DNA of 64,000 nt from Azospirillum brasilense (GCF_005222205.1 NZ_CP032346.1:1665501-1729500); one strand, 5' to 3'; numbered from the stretch's first letter, positions 44,332-53,178 are shown. Translations and numbers: made by a program. Notes: generated from the letters alone by a model not told the origin.

Positions 44332-44760
44332 ATGATGAGCAACCGCACTCCCGCCACCCAATACGCCGCCCTTCCTTTCCGCCTTCGCAACGGCCGGCCG
44401 GAAGTCCTGCTGGTCACGTCGCGGGAAACCAAGCGGTGGATCATCCCCAAGGGGTGGGCGGAGGAGGGCGTGAAACCCTGCGCCATGGCGGCGCGGGAGG
44501 CCTATGAGGAAGCCGGGGTGCGGGGCACCGTCGACCACCGGCCCTTCGGCAACTTCCGCTACATGAAGCGGCTCAGCGTCAACAAGTCGGTCCTGTGCGC
44601 GGTGACCGTCTTCCTGCTGGAGGTCGACGAGGTGCTGGACGAGTGGCCCGAGAAGGGCCAGCGCGAGCGCCGCTGGCTGACCCCGTCCCAGGCCGCCCTG
44701 GCCGTCGGCGAAAGCGGCCTCGTGGAGATGCTGCTGCGGCTGGGGATCCCGCCGGACTGA
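44332..44760 (+). CDS. NUDIX hydrolase
   Basis: The 142-residue protein has a NUDIX box in GWAEEGVKPCAMAAREAYEE followed by AGV, matching GX5EX7REUXEEXGU. The N-terminus (YAALPFRLRNGRPEVLLVTS) and the C-terminal WLTPSQAALAV match diphosphoinositol-polyphosphate / (di)nucleoside polyphosphate-type members. It cleaves a nucleoside diphosphate-linked substrate with Mg2+; the specific substrate is unknown. ATGs at 44332 and 44335 are both possible. It is convergent with uxaB and shares a terminator with it. Confidence 0.9.
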   Translation: MMSNRTPATQYAALPFRLRNGRPEVLLVTSRETKRWIIPKGWAEEGVKPCAMAAREAYEEAGVRGTVDHRPFGNFRYMKRLSVNKSVLCAVTVFLLEVDEVLDEWPEKGQRERRWLTPSQAALAVGESGLVEMLLRLGIPPD

Positions 44761-44796
44761 AGCCGGACCGGCGCCGGACACCATGGTTCCCAAAGG

Positions 44797-44832
44797 AAAA
44801 GGCCCCTTCCGCGCCGGCGGAAGGGGCCTTTT
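44797..44832. terminator. Bidirectional intrinsic terminator between NUDIX gene and uxaB
   Basis: A perfect 16-bp stem, AAAAGGCCCCTTCCGC (44797-44812) and GCGGAAGGGGCCTTTT (44817-44832), with a 4-nt loop has T-tails on both strands. It ends both convergent transcripts. Confidence 0.92.
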
Positions 44833-44837
44833 CAGTG

Positions 44838-46307
44838 TCAGCGCTCCAGCCTCGCGGCGAGGCGGGCGAAGGTGAAGGGCTCGTCCGTCAGGAAGCGGAT
44901 GTCCTCGATCACCTGGGCGCGCAGCGAGCGCTCGTCGATGCTGCGGCCCCAGAAGGCGGTCTCGCCCAGATAGGCGGCGACCATCGCCTCCAGCCCCGCC
45001 GGGGTGCCGTCGTCCAGGGCGCCGATCGCGCGGACGCGCTCGACGATGTCGGCGGAGTCCCGCGGCGGCAGTGTGTCGGCGCCGGGGAAGCGGCCGAGGT
45101 AGAAGGCCAGCCAGGCGGCCAGCGACAGGCTCATCAGCGGCGCCGGGGCGCCGAACCGCTCCCGGTAGGCGAGCAGCCGGTCCAGGTTGCGGGTCTGGTA
45201 CTTGACGAGACCGTTCAGGCTGATGTCGTACCACAGGTGCCGGATGTAGGGGTTGCGGAAGCGGCGCAGCACGGCGGCCGCGAAGTCCTCCAACTCTGGC
45301 TTCGGCAGGGTGAGGAAGGGGATGACCTCCTCGTTGAGCAGCCGGTCGAGGAAGCGCGCCCCGGCGGGATCGCTCACCGCCTCGCCCACCGTCTCGACGC
45401 CCGCCAGCAGGGCCAGCGCGCACAGGCCGGTGTGGGCGCCGTTGAGGATGGCGACCTTGCGCGCCTTGTAGGGGGTGGCGTCGGCGGTGACGACGGTGCC
45501 CTCGTCATGCTCGCCCAGCGGCAGGCGCAGCGCGGGCATCCCCTCCTTGCGCTCGATCACGAACAGGTGGAACAGCTCCGCCGCCGCCATGAAGCTGTCG
45601 TCGTAGCCCAGCTCGCGGCGCAGCCCGTCGGCCTCGGCGCGCGGGAAGCCGGGGACGATGCGGTCGACCAGCGTGTTGTAGAAGGCGTTCGCCGTTTCGA
45701 TCCAGTCGATGAAGGCCGGCTCCAGCGCCCAGTCGCGGGCGTGCAGCAGGACGATGCGCTTCAGCTCCTCGCCGTTGTGGTCGATCAGCTCGCAGGCGAG
45801 CATCTGCAGGCCGGACTCCGGCGCGCCGTCGAAGGCCTTCCAGCGCTCGTGCAGGAAGCGGGTCATCTTGCCGGGGAAGGAGACCGGCGGCTCGTCGTCG
45901 TAGGCCACCGACGGGACATAGGCGATGCCGGCGTCGGTGGTGTTGGAGACGACGACCGCGACGTTCGGGTCGCGCGCCAGCTCCAGCACCGACGCCCACT
46001 CGCCGTGCGCGGCGATCTCGTTGCGCACGCAGCCGATCAGCCGGGCCTGCGAGACCTTCCGGCCGGCCTCGTCGACGCCGCGCGACAGGACGGTGTAGAC
46101 GCCCTCCTGCTCGTTCAGCGTCTGCGGGAAGCCGCCGGCGATCGGGCGGACGACGGTCACGCCCCAATCGCTCCCCGTGGCCTCGTTCAGGCGGTCGACC
46201 TTCCAGTCGAAGAAGGCGCGCAGGAAATTGCCTTCGCCGAATTGCACGATCCGCGTCGTCGTCGGGCGCGGCCGGCCGTTGAGAAAGGATGCGTTCAGGC
46301 GCTCCAT
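44838..46307 (-). CDS. uxaB: Tagaturonate reductase (mannitol dehydrogenase family)
   Basis: The 489-residue protein is a polyol/aldonate long-chain dehydrogenase. The N-terminus RIVQFGEGNFLRAFFDW and the segments VVVSNTTDAGI, YKARKVAILNGAHTGL and RFRNPYIRHLWYDISLNGL closely follow UxaB; the catalytic Lys is in KVAILNGAH. It reduces D-tagaturonate to D-altronate with NADH in the cytoplasm. It is the last gene of the operon and starts 32 nt after uxaA. The ATG at 46307 is preferred; longer frames overlap uxaA. Confidence 0.94.
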   Translation of the reverse strand: MERLNASFLNGRPRPTTTRIVQFGEGNFLRAFFDWKVDRLNEATGSDWGVTVVRPIAGGFPQTLNEQEGVYTVLSRGVDEAGRKVSQARLIGCVRNEIAAHGEWASVLELARDPNVAVVVSNTTDAGIAYVPSVAYDDEPPVSFPGKMTRFLHERWKAFDGAPESGLQMLACELIDHNGEELKRIVLLHARDWALEPAFIDWIETANAFYNTLVDRIVPGFPRAEADGLRRELGYDDSFMAAAELFHLFVIERKEGMPALRLPLGEHDEGTVVTADATPYKARKVAILNGAHTGLCALALLAGVETVGEAVSDPAGARFLDRLLNEEVIPFLTLPKPELEDFAAAVLRRFRNPYIRHLWYDISLNGLVKYQTRNLDRLLAYRERFGAPAPLMSLSLAAWLAFYLGRFPGADTLPPRDSADIVERVRAIGALDDGTPAGLEAMVAAYLGETAFWGRSIDERSLRAQVIEDIRFLTDEPFTFARLAARLER

Positions 46308-46339
46308 GGTCGGCGTCCTTGTCTGATGGGTGGCGGGGT

Positions 46340-47827
46340 TCAGAGCGTGACGCCGGATTTGAAGATCACGAGGTCGTGGACGTCGTTCTCCTCGTTGCGC
46401 GCCTCTTTGCCGTTGGCGACGGCGAGGATGCTGTCGATGAAGGACGGCAGCAGGCTGTCCACCGTGGCGGTGGCCTCGGCGATGGGGCCGGCGTTGAAGT
46501 CGATCCAGTGCCGCTTCTTCTCGGCCATGGCGGTGTTGGTGGCGATCTTCATGGTCGGCACCACGCCGCCCAGCGGCGTGCCGCGGCCGGTGGTGAACAG
46601 AACGATGTGGCAGCCGGCGGCGGCCAGGGCGGTCACCGCCACGCCGTCGTTGCCCGGCGCCTCCAGCAGGGTCAGGCCCGGCTTGCGGATGCGCTCGGCG
46701 TAGCGGATGACGTCGCGCACCGGGGAGAGGCCGGCCTTCTGGGTGCAGCCCAGCGACTTCTCCTCCAGCGTGCTGATGCCGCCCGCCTTGTTGCCGGGCG
46801 ACGGGTTCTCGTAGATCGGCTGGTTGTGGTCGATGAAATACTGCTTGAAGTCGTTGATCAGGGTGACGACGCCCTCGAACACCTCGCGGCTTTCCGCGCG
46901 CTCCATCAGCAGATGCTCGGCGCCGAACATCTCCGGCACCTCGGTCAGCACGGTGGCGCCGCCAATCCCGCACAGCCAGTCGGAGAGGGCGCCCAGCAAC
47001 GGGTTGGCGGTGATGCCGGAGAAGCCGTCCGAGCCGCCGCACTTCAGCCCGATGCGCAGGCGATCGGCGCCGACCGGCTCGCGCTTGTCCTCGCGCATCA
47101 CCGCGGCCAGCTCGGTCATCGCCTCCAGCGACGCCTCAAGCTCGTCCGACACCTCCTGGGTGGTCAGATAGCGCAGGCGGCGCGGGTCGGGATGCTCGAA
47201 GCCCTGGGTGAACAGGGCGCGGGTGTTGTTCTCGCAGCCCAGCCCCATGACCAGCACGCCGCCGGCGTTGGGGTGGATGGCGAAATCGCGCAGGATGTTG
47301 CGGGTGTTGTCCAGGTCCCCGCCGAGCTGCGAGCAGCCGTAGGGATGCTCCAGCACCATGACGCGGGAGCCCTCGGGCAGCAGGCCCATCTTCTCGAAGC
47401 GCTTGGCCGCGTTCTTGGCGAGGCCGTTGACGCAGCCGACCAGCGGGATGATCCACAGGTCGTTGCGCACGCCGATCTCGCCGTTGGCGCGGACGAAGGC
47501 CTGGATGGTCGGCGCCTCCCGCTTGGCCGGCGCCGCCTCGGCCGCCGGGCCGGCGTAGGCGTAGTCCTGCAGGCCGCCCAGCGCCGTTCCGATGTTGTGG
47601 GTGTGGATGTGTCGCCCCACCGGGATCGCCTCCTTGGCGAGGCCGATCACGCTGCCGTACTTGATGACCCGGTCGCCCGGCTGGTGCGGCGCCACGGCGA
47701 ACTTGTGGCCCTGCGGCACCTCGTCGAGCAGGACGACGCCCAGACCGTCGATCGCGGTGCCCTGGGCCAGAGGCTCCAAGGCGACGGCGACGGTGTCGCT
47801 GGAATGGATCTTCAGGTACTTCGACAT
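46340..47827 (-). CDS. uxaA: Altronate dehydratase
   Basis: The 495-residue enzyme has an N-terminal SAF domain (KYLKIHSSDTVAVALEPL; GRHIHTHNIGTALGG) and the UxaA C-terminal part (GCVNGLAKNAAKRFEKMG; EHPYGCSQLGGDLDNTRNIL; GLGCENN; KCGGSDGFSGITANPLLG). Conserved cysteines and acidic residues bind the iron or manganese needed for the dehydration of D-altronate to 2-keto-3-deoxy-D-gluconate. The operon order is TRAP transporter then uxaA then uxaB. Confidence 0.96.
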   Translation of the reverse strand: MSKYLKIHSSDTVAVALEPLAQGTAIDGLGVVLLDEVPQGHKFAVAPHQPGDRVIKYGSVIGLAKEAIPVGRHIHTHNIGTALGGLQDYAYAGPAAEAAPAKREAPTIQAFVRANGEIGVRNDLWIIPLVGCVNGLAKNAAKRFEKMGLLPEGSRVMVLEHPYGCSQLGGDLDNTRNILRDFAIHPNAGGVLVMGLGCENNTRALFTQGFEHPDPRRLRYLTTQEVSDELEASLEAMTELAAVMREDKREPVGADRLRIGLKCGGSDGFSGITANPLLGALSDWLCGIGGATVLTEVPEMFGAEHLLMERAESREVFEGVVTLINDFKQYFIDHNQPIYENPSPGNKAGGISTLEEKSLGCTQKAGLSPVRDVIRYAERIRKPGLTLLEAPGNDGVAVTALAAAGCHIVLFTTGRGTPLGGVVPTMKIATNTAMAEKKRHWIDFNAGPIAEATATVDSLLPSFIDSILAVANGKEARNEENDVHDLVIFKSGVTL

Positions 47828-47878
47828 GTCAGGCCCCTTGGGGGAGAAGCGAGGGAAGCGGGAGGGCGGCAGGAGTGG

Positions 47879-49153
47879 TTAGCGGGCCAGGACCAGCGAA
47901 AGTTCCGGCACGAAGGTGACGATCATCAGAGCGACGAACAGCGCCACGAAGAGCAGGGTGGACTGCTTCATGAAGTCCGAGATCTTCACCTTGGCGAGGT
48001 TGCAGACCAGCAGCATCACCGTGCCCACCGGCGGCGTCAGACAGCCGACCGCGAGGTTCACGATCACCACGATGCCGAAATGGATCGGGTCGATGCCGAG
48101 CTGGTGCACCGTCGGCATCAGCAGCGGGACCATGACGATGAGGATTGCGTTGCCCTCGATCAGCATGCCCAGGAAGAGCAGAAGCAGATTGAGGATGAGC
48201 AGAAAGACGTACTTGTTGTCGGTCAGCGCCGTGATGTAGGTCGCCAGCTGCTGCGCCGCTTGCTCCAGCGACAGGATCCAGGCCAGCGCCGAGCAGGCCA
48301 TGATGACCAGCATCACCGACGAGGTCGCCTTGAAGGTGCCGACCAGGGCGTCCACCACATGGGCGACACGCATCTCGCGGTAGATCACGAAGCCGATCAC
48401 CAGGACGATCAGCACCGCCACCGCGCCGGCTTCGGTCGGGGTGAAGATGTTGGCGCGGATGCCGCCGATGATGGCGACCAGCAGGACCAGCACCGGCCAG
48501 GCGCCGACCAGCGCGCTGGTGGTCTCCGACCGGGTCGGCCAGCTGTCGCGGGACGGCGGATAGCCGTTGCGCTTGGACACGATGTAGGCGGCGGCCATCA
48601 GCATTGCCGCCATGACGATGCCGGGCAGGATGCCGGCCATGAACATGGCGCCGATGGAGACGTCGGCGACGAGGCCGTAGATGATCAGGGCAATGCCCGG
48701 CGGGATGATCGGCGTCACCAGCGCGCCCGATGCCGTGACGGCGGCGGCGAAAGCGCGGTTGTAGCCCTTGCGCTCCATCTCCGGCACCAGCATGCGGGTC
48801 AGCATGGCACTGTCGGCGAGGTTGGAGGCGCTGACGCCGCCCAGCAGCGTGCTCAGCATGATGTTGGTCAGCGCCATGCCGCCGGTGAACTTGCCGACCA
48901 GCAGGTCGGCCACGCGCAGCAGGCGCTTTGCCACGCCGGTGTGGTCCATCAGCGTGCCGAGCAGGATGAAGAACGGGATCGCCAGGAGGGACAGATTCTG
49001 CGAGGCGCCGATCAGTCGCTGCACCGCGATCTGGTCCGGAACCGGGCTGAAAAACACGAAATATACAAGAACCGATGCAAAAATCGCAATGTAAAGCCGC
49101 ATGTTCAAAGCGAACAGGCAAAGCATGATGAGAATGATGACGGGCCAGCTCAT
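47879..49153 (-). CDS. TRAP transporter large permease subunit (DctM)
   Basis: The 424-residue protein has about twelve transmembrane helices and DctM signatures: SLLAIPFFILLGTLMDHTGV, SNLADSAMLTRMLVPEMERK, GALVTPIIPPGIALIIYG and GNAILIVMVPLLMPTVHQLG. It forms the translocation pathway with DctQ. It overlaps dctQ by 4 nt and precedes uxaA by 51 nt. The substrate is expected to be a hexuronate or hexonate, by context. Confidence 0.94.
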   Translation of the reverse strand: MSWPVIILIMLCLFALNMRLYIAIFASVLVYFVFFSPVPDQIAVQRLIGASQNLSLLAIPFFILLGTLMDHTGVAKRLLRVADLLVGKFTGGMALTNIMLSTLLGGVSASNLADSAMLTRMLVPEMERKGYNRAFAAAVTASGALVTPIIPPGIALIIYGLVADVSIGAMFMAGILPGIVMAAMLMAAAYIVSKRNGYPPSRDSWPTRSETTSALVGAWPVLVLLVAIIGGIRANIFTPTEAGAVAVLIVLVIGFVIYREMRVAHVVDALVGTFKATSSVMLVIMACSALAWILSLEQAAQQLATYITALTDNKYVFLLILNLLLLFLGMLIEGNAILIVMVPLLMPTVHQLGIDPIHFGIVVIVNLAVGCLTPPVGTVMLLVCNLAKVKISDFMKQSTLLFVALFVALMIVTFVPELSLVLAR

Positions 49154-49620
49154 GGCGCGTTCCCCTTCGCGATCACCATGATGTCGATGAAGCAGCGGCG
49201 CAGCAGATAAATGATGATGCCGGCCGCCCCGACCGGAACGGCAAGATCAATCCAGAACCAGGAGATCTGGAGGATTTCCGTCAGCTTGTACTGCGCGCTC
49301 TGGGCCAGCAGGTAGCCGAGCCAGCCGGCATAGCCGAGAACCACGATCGACAGGGCCGAGACGGCCAGATCGACCGCCGCCCGGATGCGGATGGGCAACA
49401 GGTCCACGAACAGCGGGATGTCGAGATGCTGGCCGTCGCGCTCGGCGACAATAGCGCCGATCATGATGATCCAGATCATCAGAAGCCCGGACATTTCCTC
49501 GCCCCAATGCAGCGGAGCGTCGAAAAGGTAGCGGGCGAACACCGCCGCAATGGTCATCACCACCAGAGCGGCCAGCGCGCCTCCCGCGACGACCGATGGC
49601 AGACGCCGGATCAACTCCAT
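49150..49620 (-). CDS. TRAP transporter small permease subunit (DctQ)
   Basis: The 156-residue protein has four transmembrane helices (VVAGGALAALVVMTIAAVFA; WIIMIGAIVAERDGQH nearby; SALSIVVLGYAGWLGYLLA; AVPVGAAGIIIYLLRR) and the family motifs FARYLFDAPLHWGEEMS and DGQHLDI. Start: the ATG at 49620 has GGAGGAG about 7 nt upstream; the ATG at 49635 would include that ribosome site in the coding sequence. Its stop overlaps the dctM start. Confidence 0.93.
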   Translation of the reverse strand: MELIRRLPSVVAGGALAALVVMTIAAVFARYLFDAPLHWGEEMSGLLMIWIIMIGAIVAERDGQHLDIPLFVDLLPIRIRAAVDLAVSALSIVVLGYAGWLGYLLAQSAQYKLTEILQISWFWIDLAVPVGAAGIIIYLLRRCFIDIMVIAKGNAP

Positions 49621-49638
49621 GGCATACTCCTCCAAACG

Positions 49639-49670
49639 ATCCGGGCGGAGCGGTAACCCCGCCCGGATTT
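49639..49670 (-). terminator. Hairpin between dctP and dctQ
   Basis: The plus strand reads ATCCGGGCGGAG (49639-49650), a short loop, then CCCCGCCCGGAT (49657-49668); 11 of the 12 arm bases pair. It lies just after the dctP stop. Such hairpins commonly protect the binding-protein message and reduce readthrough into the permease genes. Confidence 0.65.
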
Positions 49671-49678
49671 GCTTATTT

Positions 49679-50653
49679 TTACTTGAGGTCCTTCTGGATC
49701 TGCTCGTACAGGCCGGCCGACCACTTCGGGAACTGGGTGTAGACGACCTTGGTGGCCTCGCGGAACGGCGCCGGGTCCGGCTGGATCACGGTGACGCCGG
49801 CCGCCTTCATCTTCTCGATGAACTCGGCGTCCTGCTCGGCGGCCAGCTTCTGGCTGTAGAGGCCGGCCTCGTAGCCGGTCTCGTGGACCATCTTCACGAC
49901 GTCCGCCGGCAGCTTGCTGAAGAAGGCCTCACCGCCGACCCACACCGAGGTGTTGGTCAGATAGCCGACGAGGCTGAGATACTTGGCCTGCTCATGCAGC
50001 TTGGCGCCGTACAGCACGGAGATCGGGTTCTCCACGCCGTCGATCAGGCCGGTGGTCAGGGCCGGATAGACCTCGCCCAGCGGCATCGGCGTCGCGGTGG
50101 CGCCCATCGCCTCGATCGTCTTGATCTGCATCACGTTGTTCGGGACGCGGATCTTCATGCCCTTGAGATCCTCGGGCGTGTTGATCGGCTTCTTGGCGAG
50201 GATGTGGCGCACGCCGTACAGGTAGTTGGACATGACGATGTGCACGCCCTTCTTGCGCAGCGCCTCGTCCTTCTTCTTGAACCAGTCGCTCTCGTAGATC
50301 TTGAAGAGCTTCTGGGGATCGTCGGTCAGGTACGGGCCGAACAGCACGCCGAGGTCGGCGTCGTAGTCCTGCAGGAAGCCGACGTCGGACAGGGTGATGA
50401 CGTTCATCCCCATCATCGCCTGTTCCATCACGTCCTTCTTGGCGCCCAGCTGGGAGCTGGGGAACAGCTTCAGGGTGACCTCGCCCTTGCTCTTCTCCTT
50501 CAGGAGGTCGGCCCAGTGATGCATCACCCGGTCGAGCGGCTCGCCCGGGTTGTTCTCATAGGCGACCATGATCTCGGTCTTGGCCATGGCGCCGGACGCG
50601 GCACCGATCGACAGCACGCACGCGGCAAGGGCAGACGCCAAAAAGCGCTTCAT
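49679..50653 (-). CDS. TRAP transporter substrate-binding protein (DctP)
   Basis: The 324-residue precursor has a signal peptide (ALAACVLSIGAASGAMA) and the DctP fold: SKGEVTLKLFPSSQLGAKKD, the substrate-contact arginine in DLKGMKIRVPNN, and LTTGLIDGVENPISVLYGAK. The arginine that clamps carboxylates is therefore present. It fits the uronate/aldonate-binding DctP cluster. It is encoded upstream of dctQ, as usual, and downstream of the Zn-dehydrogenase gene. Confidence 0.94.
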   Translation of the reverse strand: MKRFLASALAACVLSIGAASGAMAKTEIMVAYENNPGEPLDRVMHHWADLLKEKSKGEVTLKLFPSSQLGAKKDVMEQAMMGMNVITLSDVGFLQDYDADLGVLFGPYLTDDPQKLFKIYESDWFKKKDEALRKKGVHIVMSNYLYGVRHILAKKPINTPEDLKGMKIRVPNNVMQIKTIEAMGATATPMPLGEVYPALTTGLIDGVENPISVLYGAKLHEQAKYLSLVGYLTNTSVWVGGEAFFSKLPADVVKMVHETGYEAGLYSQKLAAEQDAEFIEKMKAAGVTVIQPDPAPFREATKVVYTQFPKWSAGLYEQIQKDLK

Positions 50654-50808
50654 TGTTATTTCCTCCATAGTGGATGCCGGAGAGCCCGTCTGCGGACGTG
50701 GCCCAGGGACGGGTCCCGCCGAACATGGCCGGACCCGGCGGCGGGACCGGCATGTCCCGCCGTAGCAGTTCTGGTGTTGGCAGCGCCCGGCGGGTGCCGC
50801 CGGAAGGG

Positions 50809-51825
50809 TCAGCGCTCGATCATCACCTTGACCGTGGTGTCGCGCTCCTTCGCCCAATAGGGCAGGGCCTTGTCGGCCTCCTCAAAGGGGAAGACCTTGG
50901 AGATCAGGTCGTCGGGGGCGTGGTCGAGCGTTTCGAGATAGTGGATGACGGCCTGGAAGTCCTCGGAGGTCGCGTTGCGCGACCCCATGATGTCCAGCTC
51001 CTTCAGGTTGAAGAACTGCGTCTTGTAGGACACCGGCTCCTTGGCGTAGCCGATGTAGACGACGCGGCCGGCGAAGGACACGAGGTCGATGGCCTGGGTG
51101 AAGGTGGCGGGCAGGCCGACCGCCTCGATCACCACGTCGGCGCCGTCGCCGTTGGTCAGCTCCATCACGCGGGCGGCCACGTCCTCCTTGGCGGCGTCGA
51201 TGGTGTGGGCGGCGCCGTAGCGGCGGGCCAGACCGGTCTTCGCCTCGCCGATGTCCACGGCGATCACCGTGGCGCCGCGATGGACGGAGCCGGCGATGGC
51301 GCCCATGCCGATCATGCCGCAGCCCAGCACCAGAACGGTGTCGGCCGCCTCGACGCGGCCGCGCGCCGCGGCGTGGAAGCCGACCGACAGCGGCTCGACC
51401 AGCGCCAGATGGCGCGGCGCCAGCGTGTCGTTCAGGATCAGCTTGCCGTAGGGCAGGGCGATGCGCTCGGCCAGGCCCCCGTTCTGCTGCACGCCCAGCG
51501 TGCGGTTGCTGCGGCAGGCGTTGACCCGGCCCTTGCGGCAGGACGGGCAGGTGCCGCAGGCGGTGTAGGGAATGACGATGGCGCGCCGGCCCACCGAGTA
51601 TTCGGCCGGAACGCCCTCACCCACGGCGGCGATCTCGCCGCCAATCTCGTGACCGGGGATGCGCGGCAGGGAAACCAGCGGATTCAGGCCCTTGAAGGTG
51701 CTGAGATCGCTGCCGCACAGCGCGACGTGGCGGATGGCCAGGAGCACCTCGCCGGGGCCGGGAGTCGGCTCCGCCACCTCGTGGATCGCGCAGACGTCCA
51801 CGCCTTCGATCATCAGTGCTTTCAC
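50809..51825 (-). CDS. Zinc-dependent sugar-acid dehydrogenase, L-galactonate 5-dehydrogenase-like
   Basis: The 338-residue medium-chain dehydrogenase has catalytic zinc ligands in HVALCGSDLSTF and PGHEIGGEIAAVG, and structural zinc cysteines in CGTCPSCRKGRVNAC. The NAD motif is LGCGMIGMGAI. The segment LKELDIMGSRNATSEDFQAV is very like E. coli LgoD (YjjN), which oxidises L-galactonate to D-tagaturonate, and also like RspB. The product fits UxaB, encoded downstream. The start is the GTG at 51825, with GGAC upstream; the operon regulator gene lies 32 nt before it. The substrate is an inference. Confidence 0.82.
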   Translation of the reverse strand: MKALMIEGVDVCAIHEVAEPTPGPGEVLLAIRHVALCGSDLSTFKGLNPLVSLPRIPGHEIGGEIAAVGEGVPAEYSVGRRAIVIPYTACGTCPSCRKGRVNACRSNRTLGVQQNGGLAERIALPYGKLILNDTLAPRHLALVEPLSVGFHAAARGRVEAADTVLVLGCGMIGMGAIAGSVHRGATVIAVDIGEAKTGLARRYGAAHTIDAAKEDVAARVMELTNGDGADVVIEAVGLPATFTQAIDLVSFAGRVVYIGYAKEPVSYKTQFFNLKELDIMGSRNATSEDFQAVIHYLETLDHAPDDLISKVFPFEEADKALPYWAKERDTTVKVMIER

Positions 51826-51857
51826 AAGTGATGTCCTTTTTTGGGAAGCGGACGTGT

Positions 51858-52550
51858 TCAGGGCGTGGGCGTAGCCGAGGGCTGCGCCTCCTGGTTGAAC
51901 ACGCTCTCGCTGAAATGGAAGTGTGCGTTGCTGGCCTCGACGGCCTTCCCGACCGAGCGCTCGCGCAGCGCTGCGATGATCTGGCGATGATAATTGACCG
52001 TGGTCGGCCCGATCACCGCGTTGCTCTTGCCGATCTCCATGTAATAGATCATCGGCTGCGACATCGCCTGATACATCTTTTGCAACATGGAGTTGCGCGA
52101 CGCGGCGACGATGGCGGCGTGGAAGCGGAAGTCCACCTCCGCCGCCTCGCGCACCGTCAACTGGTGCTCCATGTCCTCGGCCAGACGGTCGAGCCCGTCG
52201 ATCTCCGCGTCGGTGATGTGCCGGACCACCTCGGGCAGCACCCCGATCTCGATGATCCGGCGGAACTGCAAGACTTCCCGACAGGTCTTGACGCTGCGGT
52301 CGAAGCATTGATCGAGAATGCGGAACATCGCCTCGATGTCCGGCTTGCTGACGCGCGGACCGCGCTGCGTCTTTTCCACCAGGCCATAAGCTTCGAGGAA
52401 GATGATGACTTCGCGGATGGTGTTGCGACTGACGCCAAACCGTTCCGCCAACAGCCGCTCATTGGGCAAGAGATCGCCGGGCTGATAGCGCTCGGGGATC
52501 TCCTTGCGAAGCTCTTCGAAGATGGCCTTGACGGTTGAGACGCCGTTCAT
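51858..52550 (-). CDS. GntR-family (FadR/FCD type) regulator of the hexonate operon
   Basis: The 230-residue protein has an N-terminal GntR wHTH (ERYQPGDLLPNERLLAERFG then VSRNTIREVIIFLEAYGLVE) and a C-terminal all-helical FCD domain with the metal-binding His/Asp pattern (EVDFRFHAAIVAASRN; VNYHRQIIAAL). It belongs with UxuR/ExuR-like regulators, which release DNA on binding an aldonate or uronate. The ATG at 52550 is preferred to 52607, which would place the operator inside the gene. It is first in the operon and probably represses it. Confidence 0.93.
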   Translation of the reverse strand: MNGVSTVKAIFEELRKEIPERYQPGDLLPNERLLAERFGVSRNTIREVIIFLEAYGLVEKTQRGPRVSKPDIEAMFRILDQCFDRSVKTCREVLQFRRIIEIGVLPEVVRHITDAEIDGLDRLAEDMEHQLTVREAAEVDFRFHAAIVAASRNSMLQKMYQAMSQPMIYYMEIGKSNAVIGPTTVNYHRQIIAALRERSVGKAVEASNAHFHFSESVFNQEAQPSATPTP

Positions 52551-52570
52551 GATCGCGCCGCCTGAGTTTG

Positions 52571-52585
52571 GTCCAACAATTGGAC
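52571..52585. promoter_or_regulatory. Candidate GntR operator
   Basis: The perfect dyad GTCCAA-CAA-TTGGAC is centred 28 bp before the regulator start and extends weakly on both sides (TTGGTCCAA ... TTGGACAAC). GntR/FadR regulators bind such short palindromes, often with GT/AC cores. Autoregulation and control of the operon are inferred. Confidence 0.6.
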
Positions 52586-53029
52586 AACTGATGTCGAACG
52601 ATAGCATCGCGGCTTCGGGTGGAAAACGGCAAAAGGAGTCATAAAATGTCGAAAACAGCGCTGCTAACGCATGAAGCCAAATTTTTGCGCTGCATCATCG
52701 TGTCATGCGGCGCCTGTCACCCGGGATTTCCCTTGGATGTCCTTGGTGCCCCAACCGATTAAAACCTTAGGCTGTTGACGCGCGCCCGCTCGGTCGCCAG
52801 GCACGCCCCGTTGATGCATCCCGCTTGCTTATCCCCCTGGAATGCGATAACAGGGCGCGGCGCGCACGGAAGGGGGCGCGGGCGGGCCGGGAACGGTCGG
52901 TCGGCGGCTTGGCCGCACCCCGAGAAAGTTGTTGCAATCCGATGCGGCGCCGCGTAACGTCCCGCTTAGGAAAGCAAGGTAATTCAATGGGTTGGGCTTT
53001 CGTGCCCGGTTCATTCGAACGATGAAGTC
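52586..53029. other. 444-bp gap without a supported gene
   Basis: This lies between the gntR promoter and tRNA-Leu(GAG). Short overlapping frames here have no family support. It should contain the promoter of the tRNA gene; a TTGACG at 52775 is a possible -35 but no convincing -10 follows. I see no repeat or strong hairpin. Confidence 0.4.
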
Positions 53030-53116
53030 GCGGTCGTGGCGGAATTGGTAGACGCGCAGCGTTGAGGTCGCTGTGGCAGAAATGCTGTGGAAGTTCGAGT
53101 CTTCTCGACCGCACCA
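53030..53116 (+). tRNA. tRNA-Leu (anticodon GAG)
   Basis: An 87-nt class II tRNA begins GCGGTCGTGGCGGAATTGG and ends CGACCGCACCA with CCA encoded. The anticodon stem CAGCG/CGCTG encloses TTGAGGT, giving GAG. The variable arm (TGGCAGAAATGCTG) is long, as in tRNA-Leu. The terminator at 53156 follows. Confidence 0.97.
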
Positions 53117-53155
53117 TCCCTATCGTCGGCGCATCGCCGGACGACAATGAAAATC

Positions 53156-53178
53156 GGGGCCTTCTCAGGCCCCTTTTT
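53156..53178 (+). terminator. Intrinsic terminator of tRNA-Leu(GAG)
   Basis: GGGGCCT (53156-53162) and AGGCCCC (53167-53173) with a TCTC loop are followed by TTTTT (53174-53178). Confidence 0.88.
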
